Assembly: GCF_003390335.1 (NCBI RefSeq)
Contig: NZ_QUOU01000001.1
Location: forward strand, 3,782,001-3,846,000
Reading direction: 5' to 3'
DNA length: 64,000 bases
Source: Thalassotalea euphylliae
GTDB lineage: Bacteria > Pseudomonadota > Gammaproteobacteria > Enterobacterales > Alteromonadaceae
Part shown: in pieces, positions 36,801 through 45,096 of the stretch
Layout: every line of letters begins with the position of its first letter
Numbering within the stretch: position 1 is the first letter of the stretch
Made by a program: the position numbers and the translations under genes
Notes under the pieces: generated by a model
Seen by the model: only the letters and a program-made list of their open reading frames with translations
What the model was told of the DNA's origin: nothing
The model's database searches: none

Positions 36801-39594
36801 TGAATCTGTCGACACTGACGGTGATGGCGTCGGCGACAATGCCGATGTGTTCCCGCGCAACCCTGCGGAATCACAAGATAGTGATGGCGATGGCGTAGGA
36901 GATAATGCCGATCCATTCCCGCAAGATCCAAGCCGTGACGGTAGTATTGCCGCCTTACCAGAGCCGCCTCGTCACTCAACCACCTTGTTAGTTGAACAGT
37001 ACCAAGGGCAAGATCGCATCTGGAATGTTAACCCTGATAACAATAGCGTTTCAGTAACTACCAGTGATGGTATTGTGCGTGAGATCTCTGTCGGCAATAC
37101 GCCGTGGGCTATCGCCCTATCACCATCATCAGGCAATATCTATGTCACGAATAAAAGCTCTGCCAGTATTTCTATTATCAGCGCAGAGAGCTTACAAGTA
37201 ATACAAACGGTTAACCTACCAATACATTCTCAACCTCACGGTATTGTTTTTAACGCCAGTGGTGATAACTACTATCTCGTATTAGAGGCAAGCGCTGAAC
37301 TTGAACAACGCAATAGCGCTGACAATAGTGTCATTAAACAGCTTAAATTACCCGGTGCGCCTCGTCATTTAGCCATGAGTTACGATGATAGCAAGCTCCT
37401 CGTCAGTAACTTTATTTCGCCATTTGTTGCTGGTGAAGACACTGACAACATTGATGTTAATGACGCCAACGCCGAGGTGTTCGTTGTTGACCCGCAAGCA
37501 ATGATATTAGTAGACACCTACAAGATTCCATTTGATGTTACCCCCATGAGTGAGTCACGCGGCCCAGGTTTACCTAACTATTTAGCTGCGCCAGCCATTA
37601 GCTATGACTCAATGTTCGCCTATATACCAGGCAAGAAAGATAATATTATTGCAGGTACGCTACGCGGCAACCCTGGTATGACCTTTGATCAAACAGTACG
37701 CGCTCACACGTCTAGTATTGCCTTAAATGATGGCAGTATACGCGCAGGTATCGATCACGATAACGCCAGTGTTGCCACGGGTGCTGCGTATAGCGGTGAT
37801 AGTCGCTTCTTATTAATTACACTTGAAACTAGCCGAGAGCTGGTGGTATTTGACACCGTATTAGGCTTTGAATTAATGCGCCTCGAAACAGGCCGCGCTC
37901 CGCAATCGGTTGCCTTTTCAAGTGATGGCTCAAGAGCCTATGTTCATAACTTTATGGATCGCAGTATCTCTCGTTATGACTTAACAGAAGCGATGCGCAC
38001 AGGCTTGCCAGTACGCGAGATATTATCAACCATTGCCGTGGTAAATAGTGATGAACTTTCAGCCACTGTCTTAAAAGGTAAGCAGCTCTTTTATGATGCT
38101 GCCGATACGCGTTTAGCCCGTGATAGCTATATGTCTTGCGCTTCTTGTCACAAAGAAGCTAAGCACGATGGTCGTGTATGGGATATGACCCAGTTTGGCG
38201 AAGGCTTGCGCAATACAATTTCTTTGCGCGGTAAAGCAGCCATTGGTCATGGATTCCTGCACTGGACGGGCAACTTTGATGAAATACAAGACTTTGAAGG
38301 ACAAATTCGCAACCTAGCTGGCGGCAGTGGCTTAATGTCAAATGCTGACTTTAATACGGGAACTCGCCGCCAGCCACTAGGTGATAGCAAAGCAGGTATT
38401 AGTGCCGATTTAGATGCACTTGCGGCATACCTTGCATCTCTCACCGAAGTGGAAGTCAGTCCTTCTACGGCAAACTCAGCGTTGGCAAACCTAGCCCAAC
38501 AAGGTAAGGAATTATTTCAACAACACCAATGTAGCAGCTGTCATACAGGGGTTATTACCACAGATTCAGCAACAGGCCAACGCCATGATATAGGCACACT
38601 AGATAGTGATAGCGGCTCGCGCTTAGCACAAACATTAGACGGTTTTGATACTCCATCCTTACTCGGTCTATGGAACAGCGCCCCGTATTTACATGACGGC
38701 TCTGCCGCAACAGTATCTGAGGCAATTACCGCTCACAGTACCTCAAATAATGTTTCTCAAGAAGAAGCTAATGCTATCGCAGCATTCTTAATGCAACTTG
38801 ATGGCTCTGCCTTAACAAGCCGAGTGCAAGTAGGATCAATCACCGCTAATCACACCGGAACACAAACATCGCTAACAGGTTTTGTTGCACCTAGAGTAGT
38901 TATGGGCGCGCCAACTCATTTTGGTGGTGACCCATCAGTGGTTAGAATCACCGAGCGCAATAACAATAGCTTTAGTGCCAGAATCCAAGAGTGGGATTAC
39001 CTCGACGACTGGCACCTCAATGAAACGGTTTCCTTCCTAGCTTTAGAAAACGGTCGCTCTAGCTTAGGTGATTTGGCCGCCGAAGCGGGTCAAAGCCAGT
39101 TAAACCAAAACTGGCAAACAATCCGCTTCAGTCAATCGTTTACTGTTGCACCTGTTGTTTTCGCGCAAACGGTGAGCACCAATGAAGCCTCGGCAGTGAC
39201 CGTACGCATTCGTAATATCACCGCACAAGGCTTTGAGTTACGCATACAAGAGCAAGAAGGCGCAGACGGTGTCCACGCCTTGGAGAACGTCGACTGGATT
39301 GCCATTGAACCCGGTATAACGAGCACCAAAGACGGTAAGCGTTGGCAAGTAGGTAAAACAGAAAGAGTAGTGACCAATGACTTTTATCGAATTAACTTTG
39401 CAGAGCCACTAAGCAACCCAGCCTTTATTGCTGGTATGCAGTCTTACTTTGGCGGTGATGTTGCAGCGATGCGCTATATAAACCTAGGCGAGACAGGCGC
39501 TGAGGTTAGAATAGAAGAGGAAAGGTCTAAAGACGAAGAAATATTACACGTACGCGAGGTTATTGGCTTTATCGCAGTAAGCCAACCGGAATAA
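33841..39594 (+). CDS. Giant secreted copper radical oxidase / lectin / propeller / di-haem cytochrome c fusion
   Basis: 1917 residues. Signal peptide to about 37 (ALANN). Residues 40-515: galactose/glyoxal-oxidase fold with the complete copper set: Cys107 (MFCAGI) and Tyr152 (RRWYGT) for the Tyr-Cys cofactor, Tyr371-His372 (PRNYHS), and His457 in GTTHHVNTDQRF. Residues 520-660, 670-813 and 818-960: three discoidin/fucolectin-type domains. 968-1034: calcium-binding thrombospondin-3-like repeats (DTDGDGVGDNAD). 1040-1400: YncE-like propeller. 1410-1655: two haem c sites (CASCH 1433, CSSCH 1564). 1660-1917: three repeats of unknown fold with RIQEWDYLD and RIQEQEGADG. It should oxidise an alcohol or aldehyde with O2 to give H2O2; the fused haems may exchange electrons or consume peroxide. 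Substrate unknown. Confidence 0.88.
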   Translation: MMYTQRKRARIAKSANGKLVAALLLKILLFNLPSALANNVQGNWGPVINWPQIAISGATLPDGRVLTWSSTETNAFPANREFTHASVFDPNTGRFVTANSNFHDMFCAGISTLEDGTIVASGGNPDDQKTSSFNPNTLAWTPLANMNDRRWYGTNITMPSNQIWSTFAKSSGNRSELYDPATNTWTRTPNASMQTLVDEQNFINSRPSPRNTSNLEWFGHMALTPDGKVFHGGPTPTWHVFDPLGGQNNQSLGRPIGDLARMYGNVVSYDAGKVILLGGYDKRRDQPVLNSNVLLVDLNGPTPAITRGAPMNFARAFNNTVTMPNGELLIVGGNTSARIFNDEGSIFPAEIYNPSTNRWRVVDSISVPRNYHSIALLLKDGRVLSAGGGGCGNTCNANHLNGQIYSPPYLFNADGSAATRPVIQNSAAIASAGETIRVTASADTQRFSLVRLSGTTHHVNTDQRFLPVSSTKNADGSFNLRLNANPNVLIPGNYWLFALNANGTPSIGQTIQIVRKKNISSLRYLRLTALTETNNSPFAAIAEINLLNANGRPINRANWTVSTSSAELDRANLPATNAIDGDRNTFWHSSWSNPDNRLPPHQFIIDMGARQDVSALTYLPRQDKTNGHIRNYAIHISEDGINWGEPLQEGRFTVDALNTVALEQYQPPRPKGENVALNKQATLSSVRFNGVAERAIDGRTNSTWNDITHTEFQRNAWLEVDLGAVYNLTDINIWNRTDCCTARLSNFTVFISDSPFTSQDINITRNQRGVTSLSHPNTVVVTSTLKANRTGRYVRVQLEQVNALNIAELEIFGTPAFSNVALGKQVSQSSTVHQGVATRANDGNTDGRYGQGSVTHTRYDNNAWWEIDLGAIHDITTVKLWNRTDGWQHRLAKFHIFVSDRPFTNKNVTTTRNQLEVKTITNPDRVNVSQEFAINRTGRYLRIQRYEQGNLSLAEVEIEGFLPPERVIDTDNDGVPDAQDAFPNDASESVDTDGDGVGDNADVFPRNPAESQDSDGDGVGDNADPFPQDPSRDGSIAALPEPPRHSTTLLVEQYQGQDRIWNVNPDNNSVSVTTSDGIVREISVGNTPWAIALSPSSGNIYVTNKSSASISIISAESLQVIQTVNLPIHSQPHGIVFNASGDNYYLVLEASAELEQRNSADNSVIKQLKLPGAPRHLAMSYDDSKLLVSNFISPFVAGEDTDNIDVNDANAEVFVVDPQAMILVDTYKIPFDVTPMSESRGPGLPNYLAAPAISYDSMFAYIPGKKDNIIAGTLRGNPGMTFDQTVRAHTSSIALNDGSIRAGIDHDNASVATGAAYSGDSRFLLITLETSRELVVFDTVLGFELMRLETGRAPQSVAFSSDGSRAYVHNFMDRSISRYDLTEAMRTGLPVREILSTIAVVNSDELSATVLKGKQLFYDAADTRLARDSYMSCASCHKEAKHDGRVWDMTQFGEGLRNTISLRGKAAIGHGFLHWTGNFDEIQDFEGQIRNLAGGSGLMSNADFNTGTRRQPLGDSKAGISADLDALAAYLASLTEVEVSPSTANSALANLAQQGKELFQQHQCSSCHTGVITTDSATGQRHDIGTLDSDSGSRLAQTLDGFDTPSLLGLWNSAPYLHDGSAATVSEAITAHSTSNNVSQEEANAIAAFLMQLDGSALTSRVQVGSITANHTGTQTSLTGFVAPRVVMGAPTHFGGDPSVVRITERNNNSFSARIQEWDYLDDWHLNETVSFLALENGRSSLGDLAAEAGQSQLNQNWQTIRFSQSFTVAPVVFAQTVSTNEASAVTVRIRNITAQGFELRIQEQEGADGVHALENVDWIAIEPGITSTKDGKRWQVGKTERVVTNDFYRINFAEPLSNPAFIAGMQSYFGGDVAAMRYINLGETGAEVRIEEERSKDEEILHVREVIGFIAVSQPE

Positions 39595-39606
39595 TAGCGA
39601 ACCAAT

Positions 39607-39640
39607 AGCGCTTGGTTTTAATCATATAGCACCAAGCGCT
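39607..39640 (+). terminator. Hairpin after the giant oxidase gene
   Basis: AGCGCTTGGT (39607-39616) and ACCAAGCGCT (39631-39640), with a 14-base loop. It lies 13 bases after the stop but lacks a clear T run, so termination is likely but not certain. Confidence 0.55.
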
Positions 39641-40621
39641 AACGCTATTATCCTTGCCTGATTCACTTATATGATTGGGCCAGTAGCGCCCGATTCATCT
39701 GGGTAATACCATCACGCGCCATTTTCAGCATGGCTTTGGCATGGGCTCCAATATCAGGGCATAATCGAGCACCTGATATGAGAGAGCATTGGTACTGGCT
39801 TTACCTATCACTTGAAAGACTTTTACGTGATTTTTTCTGCAACAACAAATTTAGATGTAAAGCACTCGCTTGCTGCCCACGATTACGCAACTTTATCGCT
39901 GGCTTCAACCCCCTCTGTAACATCAAAGAAAACACCATAGGCTCTTGTTAACGCCAGCACCTGCTATTTCTGCCAGCTTATGTTCGTCGAGTAAGTCAAT
40001 CATTGGCTGAATATTGTTACCGCCTAACATAGTACCTAATCGGTAAGTCGCTTCTTTACGCTTAGGTGGGTTTTTAACTAACTCAACTCATGCAGCGGTT
40101 TGCTCCGCCTCCAAAGATTATGATTAACTCGTAGGCAATACGCTCTATACCTTGTCTACGGTATCCATCTAGCGCAGTTTTCACCTTTCATCGTTGAGGT
40201 ACCCTAGGTATTACCATATCTGCTTTTACCACGACTAGAGAGGCCAGACATCTACTTTGGTGTATATTTGCTGAGTTTAGTTGAAGGTAAATAAACACTA
40301 AAATCTCAAGACAAATTATCGACAAGGTATAAACCTAAGACATCACCACGCCCAGTTAAATTAGACTTTGGTATAAGGGCAAGACGTCTCAGGCAAAGGG
40401 CTTCATTAAATAGGGTTATTATTGTGAGCCTATCTAGATAGCGGCCACGTGATAGATAAAACACACCCACTATAATTAAAACTTCTACCTCTTATAAGTA
40501 ATATAAATTCCGCTTATTTCAGTAAATGATTACTCGTCGCCAAAAAATCAGGTAAAATACCGTCCGAAATAATCATACTAATACCCGTCAATTAGCATTT
40601 TTTAATCAAAGTGAGTATCAA
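39641..40621. other. Region upstream of acnB
   Basis: About 980 bases without an intact gene. The left part is the acnB relic (39690-40090). From 40091 to 40480 I see nothing I can name; it may hold further decayed sequence. The last 140 bases hold the acnB promoter region and ribosome site (GTGAG, 40611-40615). Confidence 0.5.
39690..40090 (-). pseudogene. acnB: Decayed fragment of an E. coli-type aconitase B gene
   Basis: Minus-strand translation, in shifting frames, gives VELVKNPPKRKEA, TYRLGTMLGGNNIQPMID, LLDEHKLAEIAGAGVNKS, FFDVTEGVEASDKVA, a stop, SWAASECFTSKFVVAEKIT, KVFQVIGKASTNALS and AHAKAMLKMARDGI. These follow, in order, E. coli AcnB segments VELLKNPP, LLGTMQGGYNIHPLID, LDDAKLAPIAAKALS, FYDVEEKAKAGNEYA, SWADAEWFLNRPALAEKLT, VFKVTGETNTDDLS and HALAMLKNAREGI. 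A deletion joins the first two segments. Several frameshifts and stops make it a clear relic. It lies next to, and opposite, the intact long-type acnB. Confidence 0.8.
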
Positions 40622-43435
40622 ATGAGCTTATATTCAGAATATTTAGCGGAAATTAAAACCCGCAAAGAAGAGCTTGGTCTAGCACCTAAGCCAATTGATA
40701 GCGCTGATTTATTAGCCGAAATTATCGAGCAAATTAACGATCAAGACAACGCACATCGTGAAGAATCATTAAACTTCTTCATCTACAACACCTTACCTGG
40801 CACCACCAGTGCTGCTGGTACCAAAGCAAAATTCCTAAAAGAAATCATCTTAGGTCAAGCAACTGTTGCTGAGATCTCTTCAGAATTCGCATTCGAACTA
40901 CTTTCACACATGAAAGGTGGTCCTTCAATTGAAGTACTTCTTGACCTTGCATTAGGTGACGATGCTTCAGTTTCTGCGCCAGCGGCAGACGTATTGAAAA
41001 CACAAGTATTCTTATACGATGCAGACACTGCTCGCCTTGAAGCAGCATACAAAGCAGGTAACGCAGTTGCGAAAGAGATTTTAGAAAGCTACGCAAAGGC
41101 TGAATTCTTCACAAAGTTACCTGAAGTTTCAGAGAAAATTGACGTAGTAACCTACGTAGCTGGTGTTGGTGATATCTCTACCGACTTACTATCGCCAGGT
41201 CACCAATCGCACTCACGCGCTGACCGTGAATTACACGGCCAATGTATGATTACGCCTGAAGCACAACAAGAAATCGTTGCACTTCAAAAAGAGCACCCTG
41301 GTAAAAAAGTCATGTTAGTTGCCGAAAAAGGTACTATGGGTGTTGGCTCATCACGTATGTCTGGTGTCAACAACGTAGCACTTTGGGCAGGTGAGCAAGC
41401 TTCTCCATACGTACCGTTTATCAACATTGCACCTGTAGTTGCAGGTACTAACGGTATTGCACCAATTTTCTTAACAACAGTTGACGTAACTGGTGGTATT
41501 GGTCTTGACCTTAAAAACTGGGTGAAGAAAGTAGACGCTGACGGTAACACGGTTACTGACGCAAATGGCGACCCAGTATTAGAAGAAGCGTACTCTGTAG
41601 CAACAGGTACAGTGCTGACTATCGATACGAAAGCGAAGAAATTATTCAGCGGCAGCGAAGAAGTTGCTGATGTTGCTTCTGCATTCACACCACAAAAGCA
41701 AGAGTTCATGAAAGCTGGTGGTTCTTACGCGGTTACTTTTGGTAAGAAGTTACAAACGTTCGCTGCTGAGGCGTTAGGTGTAGATGCACCCGTTGTATAC
41801 GCAGCGGCAAAAGAAATCTCTCACGAAGGTCAAGGCTTAACGGCTGTTGAGAAAATCTTCAACCGTAACGCGGTAGGTGTTGCATCTGATGCACCATTAC
41901 ATGCAGGTTCTAATGTACGTGTTAAAGTAAACATCGTAGGTTCTCAAGATACGACAGGCCCTATGACATGTCAGGAATTAGAAGCGATGGCTGCTTCTAC
42001 GATTTCTCCACTTGTTGACGGTGCATTCCAATCAGGTTGTCACACGGCATCAGTGTGGGACAGCAAAGCAAAAGCTAATACGCCTAAGCTAATGGCATTT
42101 ATGAACGCATTCGGTGTGATCACAGCCCGTGACCCGAAAGGCGTTTACCACTCAATGACTGACGTTATTCACAAGGTGCTAAATGATATTACTGTTGATG
42201 ATCGCGCAATCATCATCGGCGGTGACTCACATACGCGTATGTCTAAAGGTGTAGCATTCGGTGCTGACTCAGGTACGGTAGCAATTGCACTTGCCACTGG
42301 TGAGTCTGCAATGCCAATTCCAGAATCAGTAAAAGTTACCTTCAAAGGTAAAATGGCTGATCACATGGACTTCCGTGACATCGTTCACGCAACGCAGGCA
42401 CAAATGCTTAAACAGTTCGAAGGTGAAAACGTATTCCAAGGTCGCGTAATCGAAGTACACATTGGTACTTTACTCGCTGACCAAGCGTTCACGTTCACTG
42501 ACTGGACGGCTGAAATGAAGGCGAAAGCATCTGTTTGTATCTCAAACGATGAAACATTAATTGAGTCTATCGAACTTGCAAAATCTCGTATCCAAATCAT
42601 GATCGACAAGGGTATGGATAACGAAGCACAAACATTAGCTGGCTTAATCAAGCTTGCTGATGAGCGTACCGCTGGTATTAAGTCGGGCGAAACACCTGCG
42701 CTAGCACCAGATGAAAACGCTAAGTACTACGCAGAAGTTGTAGTTGATTTAGACACAATCGTTGAACCAATGATTGCTGACCCAGACGTTAACAACGAAG
42801 ACGTTTCTAAGCGTTACACTCACGATGTGATTCGCCCAGTTTCATACTACAACGATCGCCCTGTTGATTTAGGCTTCGTTGGTTCTTGTATGGTTCACAA
42901 AGGTGATATGCAAATTATCGCGCAAATGTTCCGTAACTTAGAGAAGCAAAACGGTTCAATCGAATTCAATGCGCCACTTGTTGTTGCGCCACCAACGTAC
43001 AACATCGTTGATGAGTTAAAAGCGGAAGGTGATTGGGAAATTCTAGAGAAATACTCTGGCTTCGTATTTGACGATGAAAACCCGAAAGGTGAAGCACGTA
43101 AGAGCTACGAAAACATCTTATACCTAGAGCGCCCCGGCTGTAACTTATGTATGGGTAACCAAGAAAAAGCAGAACCAGGTGACACGGTAATCGCTACTTC
43201 TACTCGCCTATTCCAAGGTCGTGTGGTAGCAGATAGCGCAGAGAAGAAAGGTGAATCGTTACTAGGTTCAACACCACTAGTCGTACTTTCAACTATCTTA
43301 GGTCGTTTCCCGACTATGGATGAGTACACAACGGCTGTAGAAGGTATCGACCTAACACGTTTCGCGCCACCTACTGAAGCGATGACAACACCAGCTTCTG
43401 GTGCAGTTGCAGTTAAGATTGCTGATCCTAGCTAA
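40622..43435 (+). CDS. acnB: Aconitate hydratase B, long Bacteroidetes-like form
   Basis: 937 residues, longer than E. coli AcnB (865). TCA-cycle enzyme converting citrate to isocitrate, and often 2-methylisocitrate dehydratase. The 4Fe-4S ligands lie in SGCHTAS and in RPGCNLCMGNQ; GGDSHTRMSKGVAFGADSG is the substrate-binding loop. The N-terminal HEAT-like domain reads SLNFFIYNTLPGTTSAAG and FELLSHMKGGPSIEVLLDLALGDDA, unlike E. coli (AIELLGTMQGGYNIHPLID) and, from my knowledge of the family, like AcnB of Flavobacteriia. An insert with DADGNTVTDANGDPVLEE also distinguishes it. Together with the relic upstream this suggests replacement of the native gene by transfer. Well-spaced terminator follows; codon use is rich in optimal codons, indicating high expression. 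Confidence 0.93.
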   Translation: MSLYSEYLAEIKTRKEELGLAPKPIDSADLLAEIIEQINDQDNAHREESLNFFIYNTLPGTTSAAGTKAKFLKEIILGQATVAEISSEFAFELLSHMKGGPSIEVLLDLALGDDASVSAPAADVLKTQVFLYDADTARLEAAYKAGNAVAKEILESYAKAEFFTKLPEVSEKIDVVTYVAGVGDISTDLLSPGHQSHSRADRELHGQCMITPEAQQEIVALQKEHPGKKVMLVAEKGTMGVGSSRMSGVNNVALWAGEQASPYVPFINIAPVVAGTNGIAPIFLTTVDVTGGIGLDLKNWVKKVDADGNTVTDANGDPVLEEAYSVATGTVLTIDTKAKKLFSGSEEVADVASAFTPQKQEFMKAGGSYAVTFGKKLQTFAAEALGVDAPVVYAAAKEISHEGQGLTAVEKIFNRNAVGVASDAPLHAGSNVRVKVNIVGSQDTTGPMTCQELEAMAASTISPLVDGAFQSGCHTASVWDSKAKANTPKLMAFMNAFGVITARDPKGVYHSMTDVIHKVLNDITVDDRAIIIGGDSHTRMSKGVAFGADSGTVAIALATGESAMPIPESVKVTFKGKMADHMDFRDIVHATQAQMLKQFEGENVFQGRVIEVHIGTLLADQAFTFTDWTAEMKAKASVCISNDETLIESIELAKSRIQIMIDKGMDNEAQTLAGLIKLADERTAGIKSGETPALAPDENAKYYAEVVVDLDTIVEPMIADPDVNNEDVSKRYTHDVIRPVSYYNDRPVDLGFVGSCMVHKGDMQIIAQMFRNLEKQNGSIEFNAPLVVAPPTYNIVDELKAEGDWEILEKYSGFVFDDENPKGEARKSYENILYLERPGCNLCMGNQEKAEPGDTVIATSTRLFQGRVVADSAEKKGESLLGSTPLVVLSTILGRFPTMDEYTTAVEGIDLTRFAPPTEAMTTPASGAVAVKIADPS

Positions 43436-43465
43436 TCAGCTATCATAGCTTTTAAACTAGAGACT

Positions 43466-43495
43466 AAAAGGGCTGCTATTAAGCAGCCCTTTTTA
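43466..43495 (+). terminator. Rho-independent terminator of acnB
   Basis: AAAAGGGCTGCT-ATTA-AGCAGCCCTTTTT: a 12-bp stem, four-base loop and T run, 31 bases after the stop. Confidence 0.92.
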
Positions 43496-43660
43496 TTGCC
43501 CAAACGTTTGAGCTGTTAGCTTATACCAATTGAATTAATTAATTGATCAATTCAGAGCGTTGTCAGCGGTGGGAGAACAAGCCAAATTTTTGTTGATATA
43601 GTTGTTCTACATCTCATCAATTTGGCGCAGTTATCGCGACGCTGACACGCTCCCAAAGGG

Positions 43661-44938
43661 CTGAGGGATCCCCATTTATCATACAATGATTATCTTGTTG
43701 TAGTCGTTAATGAAATTTAACCAACTCCTTTTGATAAACCTCTTTGTTAACTGGTGAGGGCATTGTTTGACAATATTTTTGGCGAGTGACAGAAATGAAA
43801 GCACGCGCCGCTTTCTCACGGTATTTGCTTGGAACCTAAAGTGCCATTTTCTTCTTTCTGCTTCAAAGCCAATAAGCCAGAGTACCAAGCTTGCTACACA
43901 AGCGATAAGGCACAGTATGCTCATCCGTTTAATGCCCATCGTTCGACTAAACCGCCAAGAAAAACCATACTGCTCACTTTTGTCATCTCTAAAGTTTTGC
44001 TCTATTTGCATACGTTTAGCGTACAAATTGATTACTTCGCGACTTGTTAGCTCGGCATCAGATGTCGCGATGAGCCAAGGTTCATGAGCAAGGTTGCGGT
44101 ACATTTTATCATCCTTAGTAAAGCGGCTTTTCCCGCGTCGGCCTCTGTGCTCACCTTGATAAAGGTGCAGGCTCGCTTGGCACCCCGTTTTGCTGTGTTG
44201 CGTTAACCTTGCGCTCCCTAAATTTTTAGGTGTACAACTGGCGTCCTTTCTTAACTGCGCTAAGGTTTGCCATTGCGTTGGCTGCTGTTTCAATTGGCAC
44301 TTCATTGTACCTCGCAGTCGACCAATAAAATCCCATCCGTGGGCAAGTACTTCGGCATACCAAGGTGTTAAAAAGCCGCCGTCAGATGTGATATACACTT
44401 TCGCATGCCCCGCCAATATGTGACTTAATCGTGAGAGAAACAATTGATGAGTGGTACGGGTTTCCTTATCCTTTTCTTCAACAACCATGTTGTAGAGCGT
44501 CATTGAGCGACCATCGACCAATAAACTAGCGCGTAACAAATGATAATTTGAGCCACAGCACCCACTCCAGTCGACAGCAATGACTAGGTATGGCAATTGG
44601 CTTATAACGGGCTTGGCAAGCGCACGGTAAATGTCAATAAGCTCTCGTTGTAAGTGGTCATTGTTTAAAAATCTGTCGATTCGTTTAATTTTGTTTTTAC
44701 TGAACGCTTTTCCTTCGAGGTGTCGACCTATATCAGTGAGAGTTAACCGATTCGAGTCAATTAACGCATCGGCACTGAGCATTAAGGTTTTCATGCGTGC
44801 GCGATTGAAGGAAGAGAGGGTATTTTTAAGGTAGTTGTGGCATAGTGATTTAACAGGCATAGCAGTTGTCCTTATTGTGTTTGGCGATTCAATAAGATCA
44901 CAAATTGTTATGCCTGTCACTTTTTGGGGATTCCTCAG
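43661..44938 (-). mobile_element. IS4-family (IS10-like) insertion sequence
   Basis: 1278 bp. Inverted ends CTGAGGGATCCCCA / GGGGATTCCTCAG are like those of IS10, and both sides carry the nine-base direct repeat CCCAAAGGG (43652-43660 and 44939-44947). The element is complete, with one intact transposase. Confidence 0.93.
43679..44860 (-). CDS. IS4-family (IS10-like) transposase
   Basis: 393 residues from the ATG at 44860. DDE catalytic residues: Asp in VIAVDWSGCC, Asp in VYITSDGGF, and Glu in the IS4 signature Y-2-R-3-E-6-K, read as YAKRMQIEQNFRDDK. A longer frame from 45010 would begin outside the element and is rejected. The product cuts and pastes the element. It is intact, so the IS may be active. 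The start is 78 bases inside the IS end. Confidence 0.93.
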   Translation of the reverse strand: MPVKSLCHNYLKNTLSSFNRARMKTLMLSADALIDSNRLTLTDIGRHLEGKAFSKNKIKRIDRFLNNDHLQRELIDIYRALAKPVISQLPYLVIAVDWSGCCGSNYHLLRASLLVDGRSMTLYNMVVEEKDKETRTTHQLFLSRLSHILAGHAKVYITSDGGFLTPWYAEVLAHGWDFIGRLRGTMKCQLKQQPTQWQTLAQLRKDASCTPKNLGSARLTQHSKTGCQASLHLYQGEHRGRRGKSRFTKDDKMYRNLAHEPWLIATSDAELTSREVINLYAKRMQIEQNFRDDKSEQYGFSWRFSRTMGIKRMSILCLIACVASLVLWLIGFEAERRKWHFRFQANTVRKRRVLSFLSLAKNIVKQCPHQLTKRFIKRSWLNFINDYNKIIIV

Positions 44939-45096
44939 CCCAAAGGGCGAGTTTAAAAGGTTCATATGCTGCGTTATTGATTTTGACAAGGGAGCGACCA
45001 TTCTCTGCAATCAATGCCTTGCCTCTGAACCTTTTAATTCTCGCTGAATGATTAAGTATTTATTTCAATTGGTATTAAACCAATGAAGTGTGAAAA

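Larger units (their letters stand above)
43526..45072. mobile_element. IS630-related MITE, interrupted by an IS4-family element
   Basis: Ends CCAATTGAA / TTCAATTGG with flanking TA (43524-43525 and 45073-45074) are the same as those of the IS630 at 17 kb. Without the inner IS and one target copy the element is about 260 bp, with no gene. Each arm forms a hairpin: GAGCG-TGTCAGCG with CGCTGACACGCTC on the left, and TTAAAAGGTTCA with TGAACCTTTTAA on the right. It is a non-autonomous element probably moved by the IS630 transposase. Confidence 0.82.

Noticed and set aside
40845..43329. Antisense frames within acnB (up to 141 codons)
   Set aside because: They mirror strong codon bias of acnB on the opposite strand and have no signature of their own.
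44858..45010. Longer 443-residue IS4 transposase
   Set aside because: The extra N-terminus begins outside the element, beyond the nine-base target duplication, so it cannot belong to the IS.
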